The notes beneath the pieces were generated by a model. It saw only the letters and a program-made list of their open reading frames with translations, was not told the origin of the DNA and ran no database searches. The translations under genes and the position numbers were made by a program. Positions 44,142 through 53,200 of a stretch of DNA of 64,000 nucleotides are shown here, one piece after another. Position 1 is the stretch's first letter. Every line of letters starts with the position of its first letter. The stretch is from Mesobacillus persicus (GTDB lineage Bacteria > Bacillota > Bacilli > Bacillales > Cytobacillaceae): positions 1 to 64,000 of the forward strand of contig NZ_FOBW01000006.1 of assembly GCF_900109925.1 (NCBI RefSeq), in the 5' to 3' direction.

Positions 44142-44259
44142 TTCCTCACCCTTTAAGCTTTTCAATAAAGGTATGAGAACTACAATTTTTTTATGCTATT
44201 GCTTTGGAAGTGACATGTCCAAAATTAGTGAATTTTATTTGAAATATCGTTATGGATTC

Positions 44260-44289
44260 TTGACTGCCAAGGGCTATTTCATGTATATT
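44260..44289 (+). promoter_or_regulatory. Promoter and long leader of the cold shock gene
   Basis: TTGACT, 18 bases, TATATT. The implied leader is about 115 bases, typical of csp mRNAs, and includes GACACT-N5-AGTGTC near 44368-44384 and TTAGGAGGAAAATG as ribosome binding site. Confidence 0.65.
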
Positions 44290-44411
44290 TAAAACATCAT
44301 TTATCAGAATATATTATTATTTTTTAAATAAATCTGTATGTCCTGTTAAATGAAAATATTTACTTTGACACTAATGAAGTGTCTTGAAAAGGCTTAGGAG
44401 GAAAATGTAAC

Positions 44412-44612
44412 ATGCAAAACGGTAAAGTAAAATGGTTCAATAATGAAAAAGGTTTCGGTTTTATCGAAGTTGAAGGCGGAGATGATGTATTCGTTCATTT
44501 CACTGCTATTCAAGGAGAAGGCTATAAGTCTCTTGAAGAAGGCCAAGAAGTTTCTTTTGAAATTGTTGAAGGAAACCGTGGACCACAAGCTGCTAATGTT
44601 GTGAAATTATAA
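44412..44612 (+). CDS. Cold shock protein (CspA/CspB family)
   Basis: 66 aa. RNP1 KGFGFI and RNP2 VFVHF in an OB fold, with the start [20 protein letters not shown]. It binds single-stranded RNA and DNA and acts as an RNA chaperone. The usual paralogue names (CspB, C, D) cannot be assigned from sequence alone. Confidence 0.96.
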   Translation: MQNGKVKWFNNEKGFGFIEVEGGDDVFVHFTAIQGEGYKSLEEGQEVSFEIVEGNRGPQAANVVKL

Positions 44613-44638
44613 TAGATAATAAAAAGGAATTACACCTG

Positions 44639-44658
44639 GGCTGGCGCTACCGCCAGCC
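44639..44658 (+). terminator. Terminator of the cold shock gene
   Basis: GGCTGGCG/CGCCAGCC perfect stem, loop CTAC, followed by TATTTTAG. Confidence 0.85.
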
Positions 44659-44678
44659 TATTTTAGTGTCTGCTTCTA

Positions 44679-44870
44679 TCACTTAGTGTTTTGAACAGAT
44701 AGTTTTGTCCCGCAAGCCTTTAATTTCTCCCCAACCGTACATTGACTAATACAAAAGCGGTGTGCATAGCGCTTTCCATGATCTTTCTTATTCTGCCTTT
44801 TTAGAAAGCACCCCGTACAATAGGTATCCATGAGAGCTTCCATGTCTGCAAGCACTTGTTTCCTTGACAA
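44679..44870 (-). CDS. Small zinc-finger protein (YpeQ-like)
   Basis: 63 aa from a TTG with GGAAGGTGGAAGCGA upstream. Four or five Cys (YCTGCF near 18-21, FCISQC near 40-45, ACG near 53) suggest a zinc finger. It follows the RNase H-like gene by 20 bases, the order found in B. subtilis (ypeP-ypeQ). Role unknown, possibly nucleic-acid binding. Confidence 0.8.
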   Translation of the reverse strand: MSRKQVLADMEALMDTYCTGCFLKRQNKKDHGKRYAHRFCISQCTVGEKLKACGTKLSVQNTK

Positions 44871-44890
44871 TCGCTTCCACCTTCCTTACC

Positions 44891-45547
44891 TTACAGTATC
44901 TGCATTTTACTGTGTATTGATTTCCCCTCTAATGCTTGAGTGGCTAATTTGTCTGCTTCTTTATTTTCTTTGCGATCAATTGCAGTATATTTTGGATGTA
45001 ATCCTAGTGCTTTTATTTTCTCTTCAATCCGATCGAGCCATGAGTTTAAAGTTTCTTCATAGCAAGGCCATTCTCCTTCAAGTTGTTTAAGAACAACTTG
45101 AGAATCCCCCTTAAACTCACAAGCCAGATGATGTACATTCAGTTCTTCTAACAAGGTTAACGCAAAGTAGAATGCCGCATATTCAGCTTCATTATTTGTA
45201 TCAAGCTCCTCAACGAGTTGATTAGCACGCAGACGATACTTTTTTTTCCCTTGCTGGTAATAAACAATGGCACCCAGTCCAGAGTGATTGTTTTCACGAT
45301 TAAAACCACCATCAAAATATACTGTTAAATCATGTGGTTCCTCTTCTATTTCTGCTAATAGTTTTTTCATTTCTTTGATTGTCCAAGATGTGCCTATCTC
45401 ATCTGAGAAGGAAATTTCAATCGCTTTCCCTGTCTTTTCTAACTCTTCACCTGCAAAAAGAGCATCTTCTCCCTCGAGCCAGTCAGAAGTAAAGGAAACT
45501 GGTTCTTTTCCTTTTAATTTATACTTATATTCCAGTTTATATTTCAT
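44891..45547 (-). CDS. ypeP: RNase HI-like protein with N-terminal extension (YpeP)
   Basis: 218 aa. The C-terminal 145 residues are an RNase H fold with acidic residues in VYFDGGFN, NNEAEYAA, EFKGDSQVV and RKENKEADKLA. The first 70 residues form an extra domain of unknown role. It probably cuts RNA in RNA-DNA hybrids. A second, shorter RNase HI-like gene lies divergently 120 bases away. Confidence 0.85.
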   Translation of the reverse strand: MKYKLEYKYKLKGKEPVSFTSDWLEGEDALFAGEELEKTGKAIEISFSDEIGTSWTIKEMKKLLAEIEEEPHDLTVYFDGGFNRENNHSGLGAIVYYQQGKKKYRLRANQLVEELDTNNEAEYAAFYFALTLLEELNVHHLACEFKGDSQVVLKQLEGEWPCYEETLNSWLDRIEEKIKALGLHPKYTAIDRKENKEADKLATQALEGKSIHSKMQIL

Positions 45548-45666
45548 ATTTTTCGCCTCACTTCAGAAATAGAATCGATTGATTTATAATGGATGTTATT
45601 AGCGTTCTCAACAATGATTTTATGATACACTGAACCTAAACATTATAGGAATAGGGGAAATGATTT

Positions 45667-46077
45667 TTGATTGAAGTTTATATCGATGGTGCAAGTGCTG
45701 GAAACCCCGGTCCAAGCGGAGCGGGCATCTTTATTAAAGCAAATGGTGAAGTCTTTACTTATTCTATTCCATTAGGATTGATGTCTAACCACGAAGCTGA
45801 ATACCAGGCTTTTATCAAAGGTTTAGAGATTTGCCATGAAAAGGGGTTCAAAACGGTATCGTTTCGAACAGATTCGGAGCTCGTAGACACAGCCGTGGAG
45901 AAGGAATTTGTTAGGAATCCTCTATATAAACCCTTATTAGAAAAAGCATTAACCCTGTCAGGTCAATTTGATCTCTTTTTTATGAAGTGGATTCCTTCCT
46001 CACTAAATAAAATGGCCGATGAACTGGCTCGTAAAGCCATCCGAGCAAATAATCTAGATGAGGGAAAAGACCTATGA
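45667..46077 (+). CDS. ypdQ: RNase HI-like protein (YpdQ)
   Basis: 136 aa from TTG with AGGGG 10 bases upstream. RNase H core: VYIDGASAGNPGPSGAGIF, NHEAEYQAF, RTDSELV, and NKMADELARKA give the DEDD-type acidic residues. It overlaps the transporter gene start by 4 bases (ATGA). Confidence 0.88.
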   Translation: MIEVYIDGASAGNPGPSGAGIFIKANGEVFTYSIPLGLMSNHEAEYQAFIKGLEICHEKGFKTVSFRTDSELVDTAVEKEFVRNPLYKPLLEKALTLSGQFDLFFMKWIPSSLNKMADELARKAIRANNLDEGKDL

Positions 46078-47012
46078 AACCTTCTCTTATTGCAGATTTT
46101 TCTTTGTTGTTTGTCGCATTAATTTGGGGTGCGACCTTTGTGGTCGTTCAAAATGCAATTTCCTTTCTGGAACCTTTATCATTTAATTGGGTACGTTTTA
46201 CCCTAGCTGCAGTTCTACTAGGTTTATGGCTAACTCTTTTTGAACGTAAGCAAATAAAGAGCTTCGATAAGAAGGTGTTTTTAGCTGGGTTCATTCTTGG
46301 ATTTTGGTTATTTATAGGGTATGGCTTTCAAACTCTAGGCCTTGTTTATACAACATCTTCAAAAGCCGCTTTCATTACCGGTTTAAGTGTTGTGATGGTT
46401 CCATTATTCACGATTATCCTTTTCCGTAAACGCCTTTCTGTGAATGCCTATATCGGAGTGTTTGTGGCTACGATTGGTCTATACCTCTTGACGATGACGG
46501 ATGTAACAGGGTTAAATATTGGTGATGGTTTAGTGTTTATTTGTGCAATTGGGTTTGCTCTTCAAATATTATTGACCGGCAAATATACGAGTCAATTTCC
46601 AACCCTTCTACTAACAGTCATCCAAATTGCTACAGTTGCTGTTTTATCTGGCATATCGGCTATTCTATTTGAAGATTGGCAACGAGCCTTTGATCCATCC
46701 ATCCTCTTAACCTCAGAGGTCATGATGGCTTTAATAACGACAGCCGTTTTTGCAACGGCACTTGCTTACCTGATTCAAACCAAGTTCCAAAAGTATACTA
46801 CTGCAACAAGGGTCGCTCTAATCTTTGCAATGGAACCTGTTTTCGCTGCGATTACTGGCTTTACTTGGGCAGGAGATCGTCTTTCATACAGTGCCATTGC
46901 TGGCTGTCTATTGATCTTCGCAGGGATGATTTTAGCTGAATTGCCAGCAACTCGATTCCCAAAACTTAAACCTGTTCTAACTACAAAAAAAGGAGCGGAT
47001 ACAGAGGTTTAA
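46074..47012 (+). CDS. EamA/DMT family transporter
   Basis: 312 aa, ten predicted membrane helices in two EamA repeats (first starts DFSLLFVALIWGATFVVVQ, second NIGDGLVFICAIGFALQIL). It is an exporter of metabolites or amino acids of unknown specificity. Coupled to ypdQ by overlap. Confidence 0.9.
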   Translation: MKPSLIADFSLLFVALIWGATFVVVQNAISFLEPLSFNWVRFTLAAVLLGLWLTLFERKQIKSFDKKVFLAGFILGFWLFIGYGFQTLGLVYTTSSKAAFITGLSVVMVPLFTIILFRKRLSVNAYIGVFVATIGLYLLTMTDVTGLNIGDGLVFICAIGFALQILLTGKYTSQFPTLLLTVIQIATVAVLSGISAILFEDWQRAFDPSILLTSEVMMALITTAVFATALAYLIQTKFQKYTTATRVALIFAMEPVFAAITGFTWAGDRLSYSAIAGCLLIFAGMILAELPATRFPKLKPVLTTKKGADTEV

Positions 47013-47030
47013 CCCTGATTCCGCTCCTTT
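46989..47030 (+). terminator. Terminator of ypdQ-EamA operon
   Basis: AAAGGAGCGGA/TCCGCTCCTTT 11-bp stem with a structured loop, then GTTTT. It overlaps the end of the gene. Confidence 0.8.
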
Positions 47031-47033
47031 GTT

Positions 47034-47306
47034 TTATGGTAAGGGAAGTAGCTGCTTTACTTTCACAAAGTTCAAAGCTTCTCGGCGCCCTTTGATTTCA
47101 TTGGCCATGAAGGTCTCCAACAAAGAAATATAGAAGCTCCCATCAAACCTCTTTTGCACTTTCAACGTAATTTCGATTGCTGTATTTATTAATTCATCAG
47201 ATGCCTCAGTGTACTGTTTCCCAAAATAAATGAAGCCAATTGCATCTTCTCCAAAATGAAAACCCTTGCTTTTTAAGCTAAGCAAGTAATCCTCTAATGT
47301 ATTCAT
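47034..47306 (-). CDS. Conserved hypothetical protein, 90 aa
   Basis: Small cytosolic alpha/beta protein (SKGFHFGEDAIGFIYFGKQYT, then helices). No Cys and no membrane segment. It is probably one of the small Bacillus DUF families, but I cannot name it with confidence. Convergent with the transporter, sharing the hairpin between them. Confidence 0.65.
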   Translation of the reverse strand: MNTLEDYLLSLKSKGFHFGEDAIGFIYFGKQYTEASDELINTAIEITLKVQKRFDGSFYISLLETFMANEIKGRREALNFVKVKQLLPLP

Positions 47307-47379
47307 TTATGGCCAACCCTCTCTGGTGAATCTATCCATATCCAATGTAGATTTTACCAGAGGATTCGACAAATTTCTA

Positions 47380-47847
47380 TCATTTTTTTGAAAATTGGTA
47401 ACCAAGCATCCCTAGGCAAATCCCAACTACTGCGCCCGCAAGGACTTCTGCAGGTTTATGTCCAAGGACTTCCTTAAGTGGCTCTGGAGCTTTCTCCTCA
47501 TATTTAACGGTTTCATGTTCATGTATTTTATCAATTAATTCATCTAAGTCATTTACCTTTAAAGTCAATTCCCCCGTCTGTCTTCTAATCCCTTGTGCAT
47601 CATACATAACAATCATGCCAAAGACTACTGATAACGCGAAATCAACTGTAGGAACTCCTTTTTTCAGCGCAACATAAGTACTCAAAGACGAGACCCCTGC
47701 TGAATGAGAGCTAGGCATCCCACCTGTAGCAAAAAATAAATCTGGCTTCCATTCCTTCGTCTTTATATAATGAATCGGAATTTTAAGTGCTTGTGCAATA
47801 CCGATACTTGATAATGCAATTACTATGCCCTTATTCAAATTACTCAC
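47380..47847 (-). CDS. Divergent PAP2 family membrane protein (YuiD-like)
   Basis: 155 aa with four predicted helices. The motif GGMPSSHSAGVSSL (about 42-55) and YDAQGIRRQTGE (about 81-92) mark the divergent PAP2 group, related to acid phosphatases. It may act on a lipid phosphate, but the activity is not established. Confidence 0.87.
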   Translation of the reverse strand: MSNLNKGIVIALSSIGIAQALKIPIHYIKTKEWKPDLFFATGGMPSSHSAGVSSLSTYVALKKGVPTVDFALSVVFGMIVMYDAQGIRRQTGELTLKVNDLDELIDKIHEHETVKYEEKAPEPLKEVLGHKPAEVLAGAVVGICLGMLGYQFSKK

Positions 47848-47997
47848 CTCTGTCTTAATTTGAAAAGAAACGTCTGTTTTTATACTTTCGAGGCATAATA
47901 ACCATGAAAAAATTTCTCAAGTAACTTTGAAATAAACGGTCAATTTTCGGTAAAAGCTAAACGATGTAGCTCGCTAATCGAAAAGGAGTGAAATAAT

Positions 47998-48129
47998 ATG
48001 AGTAAAAAACATGGTCGGGGAACAAAAGCTCCAGGAGTGAATCCACAAGGATATGGCCAGGACGCTGAACTAACAAAAAATCCTAAGACAGACTTAGAGA
48101 ATGCAGCGAAACGAAGCAATACAAAATAA
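47998..48129 (+). CDS. sspL: Small acid-soluble spore protein L (SspL)
   Basis: 43 aa with AAAGGAGTGAAATAAT before the ATG. The pattern G(V)NPQGY..., then NPKTDLENAAKRSNTK, matches SspL of B. subtilis (42 aa, ending KSNTKR). It is made in the forespore. Its position beside ypcP also agrees with B. subtilis. Confidence 0.88.
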   Translation: MSKKHGRGTKAPGVNPQGYGQDAELTKNPKTDLENAAKRSNTK

Positions 48130-48141
48130 ACCCTATTGAGA

Positions 48142-48234
48142 GAACAAAAGCGCAAGCGCCTTGGTCAGCCCCGTGAGTCTAGACGAGTCCAGCCAGAAGG
48201 TTGCCCTTGGATTGAACGAAAAGCGGAGGCGAAT
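48142..48234. repeat. Dispersed repeat, short copy (B)
   Basis: It shares AACAAAAGCGCAAGCGCCTT, CCCCGTGAGTCTAGACGAG and ACGAAAAGCGGAGGCGA with copy A but lacks the internal 3' half. Confidence 0.85.
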
Positions 48235-48254
48235 TTTCTAAACAAGCACAAAAA

Positions 48255-48277
48255 AACGGCCGAGTTTTTCGGCCGTT
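48255..48277. terminator. Bidirectional terminator between sspL and ypcP
   Basis: AACGGCCGA/TCGGCCGTT 9-bp stem with A run before and T run after. Confidence 0.9.
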
Positions 48278-48283
48278 TTATAT

Positions 48284-49171
48284 TTAAGCAAGTTCCTTAT
48301 CACTATTTAGAATAAATTTATGCAAACCTTTAAACTCAATCTCCTCAAATTTACGTAGTACCTTATCACGGTCAATTAGAAGTGTAGCTGTATCTAAATT
48401 ACAACTTACCTCAACATCACATTTAATCTCTGCTAGTTTCCTGCTAAGGTGAAGCATATCCAGGTCTTGTTCAATTTTACTACGTTGGCCTTTTGTTAAC
48501 GAATCTAGGTTGGCGAGTATTCCTTCAATATGATCAAATTGCTGTAAGAGTTTGATAGCTGTCTTTTCACCAATTCCCCGTACCCCAGGGTAATTATCAC
48601 TTGGATCACCCATCAAAGCCTTTAAATCAATCATTTGTTCCGGCCATATACCTTTTTCCGTATAAAGCGTATCACGATTATGAACCTGATAATTTCCATA
48701 GCCCTTTTGCAATAAGATAACCGAGGTCCGATCATTAATGAGCTGAAGAATATCTTTATCGCCCGTTAATATAGAAACATGAATTTCCTCATGAACATTT
48801 CTAGCAATTGTCCCAATGCAGTCATCTGCTTCATAGCCAGGCATTCCGATATTCGGTATGTCAAAGGCTTCTACAATTTCCTTAACAAGATCAAACTGAG
48901 GAATCAGCTCAACAGGCGCTTCTCCGCGATTTGCTTTGTACTCAGGAAACATTTCAGTTCTAAACGTTTTACTTCCCATATCCCAGCAAACCGCCACATG
49001 GCTAGGCTTGAAACTCGCAACAGCTGTCATCATATGTTTCACAAAACCTTGAACTCCATTTGTTGGAATTCCTTTAGAGTTAATCATAAATTGTCCAGTT
49101 ACCGCCGTTGCATAAAAGGCACGAAATAATAATGCCATGCCATCGACTAACATAAGAGTTGATTTATTCAC
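48284..49171 (-). CDS. ypcP: 5'-3' exonuclease (YpcP)
   Basis: 295 aa, the PolA N-terminal 5' nuclease domain as a free protein. Acidic metal sites in MLVDGMALLFRAF, GYEADDCIGT, TGDKDILQL and MGDPSDNYPGVRGIGEKTA (helix-hairpin-helix). It removes RNA primers and flaps. Confidence 0.94.
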   Translation of the reverse strand: MNKSTLMLVDGMALLFRAFYATAVTGQFMINSKGIPTNGVQGFVKHMMTAVASFKPSHVAVCWDMGSKTFRTEMFPEYKANRGEAPVELIPQFDLVKEIVEAFDIPNIGMPGYEADDCIGTIARNVHEEIHVSILTGDKDILQLINDRTSVILLQKGYGNYQVHNRDTLYTEKGIWPEQMIDLKALMGDPSDNYPGVRGIGEKTAIKLLQQFDHIEGILANLDSLTKGQRSKIEQDLDMLHLSRKLAEIKCDVEVSCNLDTATLLIDRDKVLRKFEEIEFKGLHKFILNSDKELA

Positions 49172-49300
49172 GAATTCATACCTCCTATTTTACTATCAAT
49201 AATATATATACATAACTCTAATTTTCAAAAGCAACTTACCCATTATAGCATGATTACTAGCGTTTTAATGATCAAAACCACAAATTGGTACTAGAAACTA

Positions 49301-49335
49301 AAGGAAGCGCCATTGCTCGTGCTTGGCGCTTCCTT
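49301..49335 (-). terminator. Terminator of the dynamin operon
   Basis: AAGGAAGCGCC/GGCGCTTCCTT 11-bp stem, 13-base loop, followed by TTTAG on the minus strand. Confidence 0.75.
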
Positions 49336-49342
49336 TTAAAGG

Positions 49343-49522
49343 TCATTTATTTTTCCCTTTTACCATTAGCTTTAAGACATGAGGTTTCGGGTCCCAGCAA
49401 TTAAACTGATAGGATGTTTTCGTCTCAAAGCCCAATCGACTGCAAACATACTTCATCCCGTTTTCTGTCCGATTTGCACAGAAATGGACACATGTAGCAC
49501 AGGCATGAAATCGGTTGACCAC
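49343..49522 (-). CDS. Small Cys-rich (zinc-binding) protein, 59 aa
   Basis: GTG start with GGGGGTGAAAAG upstream, 4 bases after the nucleotidyltransferase gene. Cys at 8, 11, 15, 27 and 42 (HACATCVHFC, VCSRLGF, FNCWDPKP) suggest a zinc site. I have seen this small-protein pattern in related Bacilli, but it has no known function. Third gene of the dynamin operon. Confidence 0.75.
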   Translation of the reverse strand: MVNRFHACATCVHFCANRTENGMKYVCSRLGFETKTSYQFNCWDPKPHVLKLMVKGKNK

Positions 49523-49526
49523 CTTT

Positions 49527-50279
49527 TCACCCCCAAAGTCCTAGTAGATTCCACAGCCAATGATTAAGGGACTCTGTAGCGTTCTTCCCTTTTTCAAAGG
49601 ACTTCACTTCAATTGACAGTTCCTCGAGCAATTTATGAATTAGCTGTTTAAGCCTCGCCCTGTCTTGCTCTACAATCAGATTACCCTGACGTTTGGCCTC
49701 TATTAGTTTTAGAAACAATTCCGAACCCTCGGTATTCGGTTCCTCTTGTAAACCATTAGGAATAAGCTGCCCATTAACAGGGAGACGCTCTGCTAACCCC
49801 TTAATAATCAACAAGGAACGGAGACAATAAAGGAGCTGTTTCTGATCTTGACCAGTAAATCCATTCTCTTCGGTGGTCGCGTTTAGATTTCGTCTTGCAA
49901 GACTAAGGTAATGCATTCCCAGTGAGTAGGGAGAATAGCCTGAAACGACCTGTTCCTGTAATTGTGTCTGAAAGCCTTCCACATCGACGTAAACTGTCGA
50001 GGAAAAGGCCCATTCAAACAAATTAGGATTAGACTTGCGCAAAAGCCGAAAAGCTTTTTGTATGTCCCAGCCTTGAGCATCATATGGATGATGAATCGTA
50101 ATGACTTCAAGCGGAGCATCAAGGGAGAAATACTTTCGAGCATCCTCGTGCTTAAAAATAAAGCGAATATCCTGATCTGAGTCTGCTGAAGCATATCCCC
50201 ACGCTCTGCTACCTGCCTCACACGCATACAAGATTTTGACCTCATAGTCTCTTTCAATCGCGTTGAGCCATTCCTTCAT
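49527..50279 (-). CDS. Predicted nucleotidyltransferase (COG3541 type, YcgL-like)
   Basis: 250 aa. Pol-beta superfamily core: ACEAGSRAWGYASADSDQDIRF with the GS motif and the D-x-D metal pair, then a helical domain (RLLRKSNPNLFEWAFS). A C-terminal helical region with RNLNATTEEN follows. It would add nucleotides to an unknown acceptor. It lies 12 bases after the dynamin gene and leads into the Cys-rich peptide gene. Confidence 0.87.
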   Translation of the reverse strand: MKEWLNAIERDYEVKILYACEAGSRAWGYASADSDQDIRFIFKHEDARKYFSLDAPLEVITIHHPYDAQGWDIQKAFRLLRKSNPNLFEWAFSSTVYVDVEGFQTQLQEQVVSGYSPYSLGMHYLSLARRNLNATTEENGFTGQDQKQLLYCLRSLLIIKGLAERLPVNGQLIPNGLQEEPNTEGSELFLKLIEAKRQGNLIVEQDRARLKQLIHKLLEELSIEVKSFEKGKNATESLNHWLWNLLGLWG

Positions 50280-50291
50280 TCCTTCACGTCC

Positions 50292-53200
50292 TTATGCTAG
50301 CGACTTTATCTTGGTATAGGTATCTTTGAGTTCGTCTAAAGGAAAATCTGTTGAAAGAGTTGACCTTAAGCCCGTATAATATTCTTCCGTCTGTTCAACA
50401 ATGTCAGTGAGCAAGCGCTCAAATAGCTTTATTAATGAAGCATGATAATGGTCTTTCAAATCCTTATTTTGTTTTTGCAAATACTCATCCGCTGGCTGTT
50501 CTAGAATCTTTTCCACTTCTTCGCTCATTACTCTTTTTTCATCCTTCTCGAAGAATGCCTTTGGATTTTTAAACGAACCTAATGCTTTTTTAAATACTTT
50601 TTTATCTAGATCTTTAAACGCTACTTCAAAGTCGATTTCATCAAACTCTGTTAGTTCAACCGTAGCAATCGTTAAATCATCTGAAAGTTTATTTAACTCT
50701 GTACTAAGTCGTTGTTGGAATTCATTAAATAGCTTTGTAATGAACGCTTCAATCCTTAAAGTTGTGGCCCGCATTTCTTGAAGCAGGTCATACCCAATAC
50801 TTTCTATCAACTCATCAAGAGCTGACTGTAAGGCATGTTTTAAATCACGCCCATCATCTTTAATGACCGTTGGATTAAAAGATTCACGGAAAAATTCATT
50901 GAATCTTAAGAACACCCTTTGTTTAATATAGTACACAAGTTCATCCGCTTCTTGAGTAAGCTGTTTCTCTAAAAAGTCCACATCCTTGCCTTTAATGTGA
51001 TTAAGAACGTTATGTTTTTCATGGTCAAGTTCAGCAAGTTTCTTCATCTTTTCTTCTTGACCTTCTTGAGCTGAGTGCAGTAATTTTTCTAGAGTTTGGA
51101 CAGATTGTTGCCATTTAGCTTCAGCCGATTCCATTGCCATCCGCATTAAATCATCTGAAATAAACGAATAGAACGACTGTTCAAATTGAGTAAACCTTGA
51201 ATCTCCTTCAATGTTTTCCATTTTTTCTTTTAACGCTTTCAGACTAGACACAGGGTGGAGATGGGGCTTCCTTATTCCATATTGAACGAGTTGATCTTCG
51301 ACATAGTTTAGGACATCTTCCATTTCTTCCTCTGAATTGGCCAAGTCAATCGCATTAACAATAAAAAACATCTTATCAAGTTCAAACGTATCCTTGACCC
51401 TACCTAGCTGGATTAGGAATTCTCGATCCGCTCTAGAGAAAGCATGATTATAATAAGTAACAAAGAGTATCGCATCTGAGTTTTTAATATAATCGAAGGC
51501 GACTCCCGTATGCCTAGCATTGATTGAATCTGCCCCTGGTGTATCTACGAGACTGATCCCTTCTCTTGTCAATTCACAGTCGTAATATACCTCTATCCAT
51601 TCAACAAAACAGGACTTCTCCTCATCTGCTACATACCCACGAAAAGCATTCAAATCCGTCGTGAAAACGTTGCCCATCCGACTTTCAAATAACCGGTAGC
51701 CTGTTGAGAAAGCCTTAAGAAAAGAATGGTGGAGCTTTTCTGATGCCCCTGTATTCGCTTCACCCACCTGAATTGAAGCTATTTTTTCCAATGCCTCTGT
51801 AAAATTAGAGGCCTCCATTTTAAACAACTTTAATGACCTGTTCACTTCCTCTAACAGTTGAACGGCGTCTTTCACCTTCACAAGAACCGTTCCATGTGGG
51901 TGCACATCATCAATCGGCTTTATTTTATTTATGGCTGCTGTTGTTGGATTTGGCGATACCGGAAGAAGGTTTTCACCAATTAATGCATTTGCAAATGAGG
52001 ATTTCCCCGCACTAAATGCCCCGAATAAGGCTACAGTGAACTGCTGATTTTCTAGTCTTCCGGCTTTTTCAATCAATTCTTTTGAAATCCTTTTTAAGCC
52101 AGGCAAACTATCCACCGCTCCTGCTGTTTCCCGCAATTTCTCCACTAGATTGTTCACTTGCCTATGGTAGTTTTCTAAGTTTACCTGCCCCTCTTGATTC
52201 GTACGGTTGCTTTCGGTTCTGTTTTGACTCGTCTTAGGTTGATCTTTCCTTGAGAGATTCTCAGTATTTAAGACCACTTCTTCATCAAGCTTTTGGATGA
52301 ATAGGGCTTCTGCCTCTTCCACCGGTGGGGCTAGTTGAAGCTCTCCATATAATGCATTAAATATTTCCTCCGTTCTAGCTGAAAGCAGTTCCTCCGCTTT
52401 TAAAACACTTTGATATGTGTCAACTAATTGCCCGAGTAGTTTTTCCTCTTCCTTTGCCTCTACTAACTCATGGCCGGATAAAGACTTTACTGAAGCTAAG
52501 TATTCCTCCTTGAAGCTTCTCAACTGCTCACGTGATTGTTTTTTCAGCATTTCGGCAACATCATTTGTATAGGTAAGTACATAATCCCCAGATACGACTG
52601 CACCAGACTTAATGGTTTGTTGTAAAAGCTCTTTTGTAAAATTCACTTTAAACGACTGGGCAAGTGTTAAAAGGTTACCCTCCTGAATTTTTTGCTCCTT
52701 AAGGCATTTAAGGAGAAACTCTTTTAGGTGCCAATCTAATTGGGCCTGTACCTTCTCTGCAAGGTCCTGATAAAATAGTTCAAGTCTAGATTCACGTTCC
52801 TGAAGAGTCTTCTGTTTGGCAAAGAACAAACCCACTTTAAAGTCAGATTGCATAGATGTTAAATAAGACTCTGCCAATTCACGAGTCTTAAACGGCATTA
52901 AGTATGCACTCTTTAAGATCGCATCAACCCCTTCAGTGAAATCAACTTCCCTCCTTGCTTCTCGGCTTTCTAACTCTCTTAATTTTCCTTTTATTTGTTC
53001 ATGCTGCTCAGGAAGTTGACCCCATTCGGTTTCAGGTACGTCATTCAAACGCAACTTTAATTGTGAAAACTGATTTTCTGTTGTTTCTGTTAATTGTTTA
53101 ACATGATCTTCTGATACCTTAACAAGTGATTTGAACACTGACTCTGGAAGCATTTCTTCCCGATTTCGAATGCGTTCTTGAAGTAATTGTTGCAGCTCAT

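Noticed and set aside
47940-48155. 71-residue minus-strand frame
   Set aside because: Shadow of sspL, whose plus-strand product matches a known family.
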